A stretch of DNA of 18,250 nt from Actinomycetes bacterium (GTDB lineage: Bacteria > Actinomycetota > Acidimicrobiia > Spongiisociales > UBA5794): positions 1-18,250 of the forward strand of contig JAHEEL010000018.1 of the NCBI GenBank assembly GCA_024640745.1. The letters are read 5' to 3'. The position numbers and the translations under genes are program-made. The notes below the pieces were generated by a model that worked only from the letters and a program-made list of their open reading frames with translations, ran no database searches and had not been told where the DNA came from. Shown here one piece after another: positions 7,348 through 13,667 of this stretch. The number at the start of each line of letters is the position of its first letter. Within the stretch, counting starts at the first letter, position 1.

Positions 7348-8196
7348 ATGACATCTCACGGCTCGATCGATCCTGACGACCGGTATTCGGTACGACAGGT
7401 CTCCGACATGCTGGAGCTCTCCCCTCGGCAGGTTCGGGCGTTGGTCGCCGACGGCGCGCTCACGCCCACGATCGGTGCTCGGGGCAAGTTCCTGTTCTCG
7501 TTCCAAGATCTCGTCGTCCTGCGATCGGTTGCCGAGCTGATCCGTTCCGGGGTGGCGCTGCACAACGTCAGAGCAGCGGTCACGTCGCTGCTCGATCAGC
7601 TTCCGGACAGCACCTCATTGGCAACCACATCGCTCGATCGGAGCGGCAGGTCGGTCGTCGTACGCGTGGACACCACGACGTGGGACCCGGTGACCCGACA
7701 GATGGTGCTCGATCTCGACGTTGAAGCCACCACGAACCGCATCGCCTCGGTCGTCGACGCGTCACCCTCTGCGCAGCACGAACGCACAGCCATCGAGTGG
7801 TACGCCCATGCCGACGCGATCGAATCGTCGGACCCGACGGCCGCCGAGGAGGCGTACCGGCGATCGATCGAGATCGACGACACGTTCGCCGACGCGCACT
7901 TGAACCTCGGCAGGCTGCTCCACGCTGCGGGGATGACCCACGAAGCGCTCGACGAATACCGCGCCGCACGGGCGATCGACGGCGACGACGCCATCACCCA
8001 CTACAACATTGGTGTTGCCTGCCAGGATCTCGGGAACATCGAAGGGGCGGTCGCTGCCTACGAGAAGGCGATCGAGCTCGCACCTCGCTTCGCTGATGCG
8101 CGGTTCAACCTGTCGACCCTATACGAAGAGCTCGGCGAGACCGCGCTCGCGGTCCAACACCTCCGCGCGTACCGGGATCTCATCGAAGGCGCCTAG
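7348..8196 (+). CDS. MerR-like helix-turn-helix protein with TPR repeats
   Basis: 282 residues. The N-terminus (about 12-70) is a MerR/excisionase-type winged helix: YSVRQVSDMLELSPRQVRAL, then GKFLFSFQDLVVLRSVAELI. A linker of mixed composition follows (about 85-140), and the C-terminal half has four tetratricopeptide repeats (about 148-177, 182-215, 216-249, 250-280), for instance LNLGRLLHAAGMTHEALDEY and NIGVACQDLGNIEGAVAAYE. The HTH should bind DNA and the TPRs a protein partner. The ATG at 7348 is used; a much longer in-frame extension overlaps the Ku tail and is Arg-rich out-of-frame sequence. It begins 25 nt after ku, so it is probably co-transcribed with it. A role as regulator of the NHEJ genes or as a Ku-linked partner is an inference from position. 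Confidence 0.85.
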   Translation: MTSHGSIDPDDRYSVRQVSDMLELSPRQVRALVADGALTPTIGARGKFLFSFQDLVVLRSVAELIRSGVALHNVRAAVTSLLDQLPDSTSLATTSLDRSGRSVVVRVDTTTWDPVTRQMVLDLDVEATTNRIASVVDASPSAQHERTAIEWYAHADAIESSDPTAAEEAYRRSIEIDDTFADAHLNLGRLLHAAGMTHEALDEYRAARAIDGDDAITHYNIGVACQDLGNIEGAVAAYEKAIELAPRFADARFNLSTLYEELGETALAVQHLRAYRDLIEGA

Positions 8197-8291
8197 CTGA
8201 GGTTCTCGGGAGGTTGCGTAGCCGCCGACTCACCACTCGGGGGCCGGCCTTTTGATCATGCCGCCGTCAATCGCCGACACGAGCATCGCCA

Positions 8292-8337
8292 CAGCGAATG
8301 CCCACGGCCGGCAATCGACCGTGGGCATTGTTCGCTG
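8292..8337. repeat. Long imperfect hairpin downstream of the ku operon
   Basis: CAGCGAA then TGCCCACGG (8292-8307) pairs with CCGTGGGCA (8319-8327) and TTCGCTG (8331-8337): 16 bp interrupted by one 3-nt bulge (TTG), with an 11-nt loop. It lies 95 nt after the MerR-TPR stop. No T-run follows, so it is not a standard intrinsic terminator. It might be a transcript-end structure, a regulatory RNA element or a protein site. Confidence 0.5.
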
Positions 8338-8472
8338 ATGCGTTTCCCGGCCCGTGAAGCTTTTATCGGCCCGCTCGGCGCGCGCGTTGAGCCGCGATCC
8401 AGCATCACGGACGGCTCGTTTTGCAGACGCCGTTGTCACACGGAATCGATTCGGTGCGTACGCTTGTCGTAG

Positions 8473-8751
8473 TGGGCGTGTCCGCAAGCGCTGGCTACCA
8501 CGAAACCAACGTTCAGTCTCCGAATTGGCGGACACGTCCACTTCCTCGGCGGACCCGTCACGCCCGATACCGTCACGATCCACGAAGCTGATCCGGATCA
8601 GATCGTCAGACTCCGGCGCTCGAGTCGGAACCGCGTTCCCGAATTGCTCTACCGGGAGGAACGGCTGTGCTTGCTCTGTATCGCTATGCCGCACCGGCCA
8701 GGTGACCACGAGGCGAGTTTGATCGAAGGGCCTTCACGATCCGTCAACTGA
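8473..8751 (+). pseudogene. Open frame without a usual start; possible gene remnant
   Basis: The frame after a TAG at 8470-8472 stays open for 92 codons to a TGA at 8749. It reads in part RIGGHVHFLGGPVTPDTVTI, then HEADPDQIVRLRRSSRNRVP and ELLYREERLCLLCIAMPHRP. Codons end mostly in G/C, as in real genes here, but the frame has no ATG, GTG or TTG in its first half. It may be the 3' end of a decayed gene, a gene starting at a rare codon, or chance. A minus-strand frame over the same bases (8230-8709) also has G/C-ending codons, so codon bias cannot decide. No family is recognised. The rest of 8197-8828 holds only the hairpin at 8292-8337 that I can point to. Confidence 0.2.
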
Positions 8752-8785
8752 CAAACGGCCCATATGGGCGCCGATGGTGGCGTGA

Positions 8786-8791
8786 TACGGT
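8786..8791 (+). promoter_or_regulatory. Possible extended -10 of the zinc-ribbon membrane protein
   Basis: TACGGT (8786-8791) preceded by TGA makes a TG-n-TAnnnT extended -10. Transcription would start near 8798, about 30 nt before the ATG at 8829, leaving room for its GGAG ribosome binding site. Confidence 0.3.
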
Positions 8792-8828
8792 GCAATGGCT
8801 GGTCGCGCCCGAGCACTGGAGCGTCAGA

Positions 8829-9200
8829 ATGGTTGACGGATTCATGTCCGGCTTGATCCGAGTAGTCCGCTTTGGAGTCGCCGGCATCGCGATTGCCGCG
8901 GCATGCTTGTGGGTTGGGACGCACACTGGTGGGCTTGCCGGCTTCGGCGCAACGATCGCGTCACTTGCGGTAGTGGCAATCACATTCGGTGTCGTTGCAG
9001 CCCGTACCGTCGACATCCTGACTGAGGAGAGGCGTTCGGGGTCTCGCGTTGCAGCGTGGGCTGCGAGCGGGTCTCAAGACGCAGCCCGGCGCGGTGAACC
9101 GTGCAGTATCTGCGGTCGTCACCGCGTCCGATACGGCGCGACGCTTCTCTGTCCAAACTGCGACCCACGCCCGATCAAGCGGCACATCGCGGACCTGTGA
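8829..9200 (+). CDS. Two-helix membrane protein with a C-terminal zinc ribbon
   Basis: 123 residues from the ATG at 8829, which has GGAG 7 nt upstream; a GTG at 8790 in the same frame is the alternative but overlaps the likely promoter. Two hydrophobic segments (about 12-30, VVRFGVAGIAIAAACLWVG; and 36-58, LAGFGATIASLAVVAITFGV) form a helical hairpin, so both ends lie on the same side, probably the cytoplasm. The C-terminal part has CSIC at 92-95 and CPNC at 108-111, a four-Cys zinc-ribbon pattern, with basic residues between and after. No named family is recognised. Zinc ribbons on a membrane anchor may bind nucleic acid or a protein partner. No same-strand neighbour is close enough to suggest an operon; the next gene has its own promoter. 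Confidence 0.65.
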   Translation: MVDGFMSGLIRVVRFGVAGIAIAAACLWVGTHTGGLAGFGATIASLAVVAITFGVVAARTVDILTEERRSGSRVAAWAASGSQDAARRGEPCSICGRHRVRYGATLLCPNCDPRPIKRHIADL

Positions 9201-9338
9201 ACGGAGGCGGGTGGTGGGGCTCCGGTGATGAAGAAGCAAGCTCTGTGGGGTTCGGGTCCTGTCAGAGCGAGGTTTTCCATGCGCCCGACGCCGCCGAAGA
9301 GGACCTGCATCACGGGGTCGCCGAAGCTCGTTGAATGT

Positions 9339-9347
9339 TGGTAGCGT
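9339..9347 (+). promoter_or_regulatory. Extended -10 of the CoA-binding protein gene
   Basis: TGGTAGCGT: TG-n followed by TAGCGT (9342-9347), 8 nt before the ATG at 9356. There is no Shine-Dalgarno sequence before that ATG, so a leaderless transcript is likely. Confidence 0.45.
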
Positions 9348-9355
9348 CGCGGATC

Positions 9356-9778
9356 ATGGATGCCAGTCTCGAACGGACCCTGCGGGATATCTACGCGTCG
9401 ACGCGAACGATTGCAGTAGTGGGAGCTACGCCGAACCCGGACAAGCCGGCGAACTTCATACCGCGCTACCTCCAGTCACAGGGCTACCGCATCGTGCCCG
9501 TCACGCCCGCTCACGCTGAAGTCTTCGGCGAAAAGGCCTATGACTCGCTGGCCGACATCGATGTCGGAATTGACGTTGTTGAGGTCTTCCGACCCGCCGA
9601 CGAGGCGCCCGGCATTGCCGAAGACGCAGTCACGCTCGGCGCGCAGGTCCTCTGGCTCCAACTCGGAATCGTCTCACCCGAGGCAGAGGCGATCGGACGG
9701 CAAGCCGGGCTCACGGTGATCATGGATCGCTGCATGGGTGCGACCCACCGCGAGCTCGGATTGGGAACCGGACCGTGA
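9356..9778 (+). CDS. CoA-binding domain protein (YccU-like)
   Basis: 140 residues forming one Rossmann-type CoA-binding domain (CoA_binding_2 family). The nucleotide loop is TIAVVGATPNPDKPAN (about 18-33), followed by GYRIVPVTPAHAEVFGEKAY, the acidic DVGIDVVEVFRPADEAP, and the family's closing VIMDRCMGATHREL (about 121-134), with Cys126 in the conserved DRC. The family resembles the CoA-binding part of succinyl-CoA synthetase, and its members bind CoA; the cellular role is not settled. It is soluble, with normal length for the family. An ATG at 9335 is in frame, but the -10 box lies between the two, which favours 9356. Confidence 0.85.
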   Translation: MDASLERTLRDIYASTRTIAVVGATPNPDKPANFIPRYLQSQGYRIVPVTPAHAEVFGEKAYDSLADIDVGIDVVEVFRPADEAPGIAEDAVTLGAQVLWLQLGIVSPEAEAIGRQAGLTVIMDRCMGATHRELGLGTGP

Positions 9779-9881
9779 CGAGTGCGGGCGACCATGGCGC
9801 TCGAACGTACTGGAGCGGTCGGGTCGTCGGGATGCCTCCTTTGGCTGCAATGCCAGCGGATCATTGCGGAACTTCCGTTCC

Positions 9882-10577
9882 CTATTCAGGTTTGACGGCC
9901 CGCACGTAGCGTGCGGGATAGTCCCCGTCGAGATGGGAGATGTCGGCGAGCGAGAACCCTCCGTCCTCGAAGAGCTTGCGTGCTTCGGCTTCCGTCGGGT
10001 GGGGCAGCCCCCACTGTTCGGTCTGCTTCACGATCGCATGAGCGTTGTCATCGACCCCGTAGGTCACGACGGCCCTCCCCCCGGGCTGCAGGACGCGGTA
10101 GATCTCCGCCACTGTGCCCGCAGGATCGTCGAAGTACTCGAGGCTTCCCAGACATGCCGCTGCGGTGAAGACATCGTCATCCCACGGCAGCGCCGCAGCA
10201 TCACCCTCGACGATCTCGGCGCTACCACTTTCGAGTCTGTCGTGGAGTCGTTTCTGCGCCAGTTCGATCTGGATACCCGAGAGGTCGATTCCTGCGATGC
10301 GGGCTACATGCGATGCGTATTGGTCGAGGAAGACACCGGACCCGCACGCGACGTCGAGCAGCACATCATCAGAACCGAGCTCGAGGCGCTCCGCCGCAGG
10401 GCCGTAGAACAGCTTGTGGAACATCGGCATCGCCAGCGCAGCGATCCGGCCACTCCGCCCGTGCGGAACCGCCACCTGGGACCGCATCCACCCCTTGAAG
10501 TCCACCCTGCGGACGACGGCCACCACCGCAGCGGTCAGGCCTGCGAATACGATCATCCTCTTGATCCACGTCGGCAT
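9882..10577 (-). CDS. Membrane-anchored class I SAM-dependent methyltransferase
   Basis: 231 residues. A short N-terminal hydrophobic helix (about 8-23, MIVFAGLTAAVVAVV) flanked by basic residues anchors it to the membrane with the catalytic part in the cytoplasm. The methyltransferase domain has motif I at 73-81 (LLDVACGSG), an acidic end of strand 2 (GIDLSGIQIELA), EGDAAALPWDDDVFTAA, and YRVLQPGGRAVVTYG, all typical of the Methyltransf_11 group. The substrate cannot be read from the sequence; small lipids or quinones are common for this group. The ATG at 10577 is chosen because GAGGAGG lies 9 nt before it; a GTG 18 nt upstream would absorb that site. It lies downstream of the propeller gene on the same strand, 109 nt apart. 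Confidence 0.85.
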   Translation of the reverse strand: MPTWIKRMIVFAGLTAAVVAVVRRVDFKGWMRSQVAVPHGRSGRIAALAMPMFHKLFYGPAAERLELGSDDVLLDVACGSGVFLDQYASHVARIAGIDLSGIQIELAQKRLHDRLESGSAEIVEGDAAALPWDDDVFTAAACLGSLEYFDDPAGTVAEIYRVLQPGGRAVVTYGVDDNAHAIVKQTEQWGLPHPTEAEARKLFEDGGFSLADISHLDGDYPARYVRAVKPE

Positions 10578-10686
10578 ACCGACACACCTCCTCACGCTCC
10601 TCTCCCATCATGTCACGACAACCGCCAGGACGCCACGCCATACGCCACATCGCCAGGGTTGTGCGGCGTGCGATTGCCTGCGTTGC

Positions 10687-12429
10687 CTAGCTCAACGGCG
10701 CACAGTATTCGTGGTCGAGTCCGGCAACACCGACCGACACACAGGCCGTCTCCGGCACACCGAACGCATCGAAGGCATCCTGCATCGCGGTCGGATCGGT
10801 GCCGCACCCTTCGCCGGTTCCGAAGATGTCACCGACGTGAACGAAGCCGGCTCCCACCTCCCTGATGTCCATGTGGCAGAGGTCGACGACCGTTTCATCC
10901 CAGACGAGCCGGCCGGAAACGTCTTCAACCTGATCGGGTGTCAGAGGACGAGCATCCACGATCATGTCGACCGAGTGGACACCCGAACCTGCGTCATCGA
11001 TGGTGATCCCCCATTGCACCGGCGTGAGCTGCTCGGCGGGCAGAGCGAGCTCGCTCGTGCGGATCTCTTCCACGAACCATCCTTCTGGCAGGGGGATGCT
11101 ATGGGCGAGGTTCGTTTCGGTGTCGTAGACCACCAACTCCATCGGCGGCTCCCCAACGCCGTTGCCAGCTGATTCCTCGTAGAAGTCGCCGGCGCTGCGC
11201 TCGAGGAAGAGGAGGCGGCCATCCTTCGACCAGGCGATCGGCCAGACCTCTCGTTCCGATTCGGCAATCTCGACGATTTCGGCGCCGGTAGCCATCTCGA
11301 CGACGCGCATCGTCGGAACGTCGGTGAGAGAGCGCCGGAGGGAGAGGGCAAGCATCGACCCGTCCGGAGACCACAAAGCATCGTCAACCCATTGGTCGTG
11401 GGAAAGTCCCGGCACGCGGTCGTGGCGCCGGCCGTCGACGGATAGCAGGGACGAGGACCCCGACACTCCCGGCAGGCCGGTTCGCATGATGGCGCCGCCG
11501 GGACCTGCCCATAGCCCGATATTGCCGGAGTCATCAGCGATTGAGGCAACCTCGATGCCGTCGCCGTCGAGGAGAACGAACTCAACGCGCTCGTCCTCCC
11601 ACCGCACCAACGCGAATCCCCAGCCACCCCAACCCTCGAGCCAGGCTCCCGCGCCCCAGCCTCCAAGCCATGCTCCCGAGTCCTCAGGACACACCCGCTC
11701 GATCGAACGAACCGGACGAGGCTCAGCCGCGCCCTCGGCAACATCCAAGGTGTACAGCGTGCCCGGGCCACCTGGGGTCCCCCAACACGTCAGCCACGCC
11801 AACCGGCCTGGTTCGGTCTCATGCCACGCTTCTGTGGTCACGCGTACCGCAACCGCCTCACGAAACGTCGATGACCATGCCCAGGGCTCGTCGACGTCCA
11901 CGGCGGTGCCCGAAGAGCCCAGTCCGAGCAGCGGGCGAACGCGCAACACGCCGCTGTCATCCTTGACGGCGTACCAGCTGCCTGAAGCGTCCAGTCCGGC
12001 GAAGAAACCTAGCTCATCGCTGCGGAACGACGCGATCGTCTCCGCTTCCGGTTCCGACGGCTTCCATCGCATCACATCCATCCCCGGGTCGCTCCACACC
12101 GCCATGGTGATCGTGTCGGTGAACCCCGGCACGGCCTCTCCCAGGGGCACTTGCAACCCCACGACGGCGAGCGGCTCGGTGGTCGTCGTGGTCGATGGTC
12201 GAGTCGTCGTCGACGCCGCCACGGTCTCCGCGGGAAGCGCCGTGCTCGTCGTGACCGCTACCTCCTCCTGTTCCGATTCACCCGACGACGGGGACCGGAG
12301 CAGCCAGCCGTAAGCGAATGCCGCAATCGCCACGGCCACGATCGCGACGATCCGCACCCGGCGACCCGGCCCATCACTCGGTGGAGGCGGGGAGAACTGC
12401 GGGTCGATCCTCACCTGATCGTCGGCCAT
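10687..12429 (-). CDS. Membrane-anchored extracytoplasmic protein with beta-propeller-like repeats
   Basis: 580 residues. A short cytoplasmic N-terminus precedes a transmembrane helix (about 25-44), then a Ser/Thr/Glu-rich linker (about 49-86, with runs of Thr) and a large exported domain. The domain has WD40/PD40-like blades such as DDALWSPDGSMLALSL and PIAWSKDGRLLFLERSAG and many Trp residues, as in propellers that sense or bind ligands. A Trp/Gly-rich tract at 251-276 repeats the pattern W-L-x-G-W-G. The last 100 residues form a smaller domain with Cys (CHMD, GEGCGTD, TACVSVG, HEYC) that may make disulfide bonds outside the cell. No catalytic motif is recognised. The ATG at 12429 is used; the frame is open to 12465 but the upstream residues are not needed. 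The ribosome binding site is weak. Confidence 0.75.
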   Translation of the reverse strand: MADDQVRIDPQFSPPPPSDGPGRRVRIVAIVAVAIAAFAYGWLLRSPSSGESEQEEVAVTTSTALPAETVAASTTTRPSTTTTTEPLAVVGLQVPLGEAVPGFTDTITMAVWSDPGMDVMRWKPSEPEAETIASFRSDELGFFAGLDASGSWYAVKDDSGVLRVRPLLGLGSSGTAVDVDEPWAWSSTFREAVAVRVTTEAWHETEPGRLAWLTCWGTPGGPGTLYTLDVAEGAAEPRPVRSIERVCPEDSGAWLGGWGAGAWLEGWGGWGFALVRWEDERVEFVLLDGDGIEVASIADDSGNIGLWAGPGGAIMRTGLPGVSGSSSLLSVDGRRHDRVPGLSHDQWVDDALWSPDGSMLALSLRRSLTDVPTMRVVEMATGAEIVEIAESEREVWPIAWSKDGRLLFLERSAGDFYEESAGNGVGEPPMELVVYDTETNLAHSIPLPEGWFVEEIRTSELALPAEQLTPVQWGITIDDAGSGVHSVDMIVDARPLTPDQVEDVSGRLVWDETVVDLCHMDIREVGAGFVHVGDIFGTGEGCGTDPTAMQDAFDAFGVPETACVSVGVAGLDHEYCAPLS

Positions 12430-12775
12430 AGACCACCGCCCTGCGGCTCTCCTCGATTGTCCCACCCCGCCGACGTGGGGTTCAAGAGTCTTTCACCTCA
12501 AATCGGCCAAGACCCCCATCGACCGCCCCAGTGTTGCTTTCGCTGATCCAGCTTCACCTTGCGTTGCCCATGCCCGCTCGTGCCGCGGACAAGGACCGTT
12601 CGTCGCGAAAGCTTCGCCACACCGCGGTCCCGTTCGAAGGCGTGGTTAGGTTCCTGTCGACGACGGGTGTCTCGCCTCCATCGTGTGCCTCGCTCTCTGA
12701 GAACTTGGGTCAGCACGGTGCAGATTCGACGAGTAGGTTCGATCACGTGGCGACGACTCGTGATAGGAGATCCAC
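12430..12775. other. Intergenic region between divergent propeller and VOC genes
   Basis: No convincing coding frame on either strand: the frames present overlap each other, and none has a good start site. It must hold the promoters for the minus-strand propeller gene and the plus-strand VOC gene. A TAGGTT (12734-12739, plus) is a possible -10 for the latter. I see no RNA gene or strong repeat here. Confidence 0.4.
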
Positions 12776-13162
12776 ATGTTCGGAAAAGCACCACTCCACC
12801 CCGTCCTCCCCGCGTCTGACCTCGATCGAGCGAAGCGGTGGTATTCGGAGAAGCTCGGTCTTGAACCGGTCCGAGAAGACGAGTACGGCAGCGCCGAGTA
12901 CGAGGTCGGTGGCGCCACATTCCTCCTCTATCAGTCGGCGTTCGCCGGCACCAACAAAGCGACGGCGGCCGGATTCCGCGTGGACGACTTCGACGGAGCG
13001 ATCGCCGAGCTTCGTGCGCGCGGTGTCACCTTCGAAGAGGTCGACTTCGGAGAGTTCGGTTCAACCGTTGACGGCGTGATCACGATGCCCGACAGCGACG
13101 ACAAGGCAGCCTGGTTCAAGGACAGTGAGGGCAACATCCTCTCGTTGTCCCGCATGGGCTGA
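12776..13162 (+). CDS. VOC-superfamily (glyoxalase/bleomycin-resistance fold) protein
   Basis: 128 residues, one glyoxalase-type domain: HPVLPASDLDRAKRWYSEKL (about 8-27), GLEPVREDEY, the strand YEVGGATFLLYQS, the second half GFRVDDFDGAIAELRARGVT, and the closing AAWFKDSEGNILSLSR. Such proteins bind a metal at the fold's centre and act as dioxygenases, isomerases or resistance proteins. Here His8 and Glu123 are in positions that often bind metal, but the full set cannot be confirmed by eye. The substrate is unknown. GGAG 6 nt before the ATG at 12776 supports the start. It is followed on the same strand by the DUF4242 gene, 96 nt downstream. Confidence 0.85.
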   Translation: MFGKAPLHPVLPASDLDRAKRWYSEKLGLEPVREDEYGSAEYEVGGATFLLYQSAFAGTNKATAAGFRVDDFDGAIAELRARGVTFEEVDFGEFGSTVDGVITMPDSDDKAAWFKDSEGNILSLSRMG

Positions 13163-13214
13163 CCTGTCGACCATGTAGACCAAGAAAACCCGGCCCGGCG
13201 AGCTGCGTTGCGCG

Positions 13215-13255
13215 TAGGGTCAGTCACGATGAGCTCGCTATCCGGGGAGGGATAG
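13215..13255 (+). promoter_or_regulatory. Possible promoter and micro-ORF in front of the DUF4242 gene
   Basis: TAGGGT (13215-13220) ends 8 nt before an ATG at 13229 that opens an 8-codon frame (MSSLSGEG) stopping at TAG 13253-13255, 3 nt before the DUF4242 ATG at 13259. The GGGGAGGG ribosome binding site of the real gene lies inside the micro-ORF. The arrangement could couple translation of the two. Confidence 0.3.
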
Positions 13256-13258
13256 ACC

Positions 13259-13510
13259 ATGCCAACGTATCTGGACGTGCACACACTGGACGGCGGCGTA
13301 TCCGCCGGCGATGTCGCTGGGGCGCACCAAGCCGACCTCGAGACACAAGCCGAATACGGCGTGAACTACAAGCGCTACTGGGTCGACGAGAAGGCAGGGA
13401 AGATCTTCTGCCTGGTCGACGCCCCCGACGCCGAGACGGCCGCACGGGTCCACCGTGAAGCACACGGTCTCGTCGCCGACGAGATCTACGAGGTCTCTGA
13501 AGGCAGCTGA
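13259..13510 (+). CDS. DUF4242 protein, related to the SCO4226-type nickel-binding family
   Basis: 83 residues covering the whole family domain: MPTYLDVHTLDGG, then GAHQADLETQAEYGV, YKRYWVDEKAGKIFCLVDAP and the closing VHREAHGLVADEIYEV. It matches DUF4242, whose Streptomyces coelicolor member SCO4226 was described as nickel-binding. The His residues in VHTL, GAHQ and VHREAHG are candidate metal ligands. It is a small ferredoxin-like cytoplasmic protein with no signal peptide. GGGGAGGG 6 nt before the ATG at 13259 is a strong ribosome binding site. It precedes the FIST gene on the same strand with a 157-nt gap, which has its own possible promoter, so co-transcription is possible but not required. 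Confidence 0.88.
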   Translation: MPTYLDVHTLDGGVSAGDVAGAHQADLETQAEYGVNYKRYWVDEKAGKIFCLVDAPDAETAARVHREAHGLVADEIYEVSEGS

Positions 13511-13667
13511 TTCTCCTACCCATCCACCAGACCGACGGATCCGGCGGCCCGCGTGCCGGGTGATCGTCCGTATCAACACCCGTGGGGGCCCCGGTCCGAC
13601 ACCCGACAAGCCACTTGGTTTGGTTGTTGGCGTACCATCGCCAAGTCGATCGATTGGAGCACTCACC

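Noticed and set aside
8230..8709. 159-codon minus-strand frame in the unexplained region
   Set aside because: No ribosome binding site or family feature; it also covers the hairpin at 8292-8337. Its codon pattern alone is not enough to call a gene.
12430..12775. Possible tRNA or small RNA in the intergenic region
   Set aside because: No cloverleaf, TTCGA-type loop or clear promoter-terminator pair could be found.
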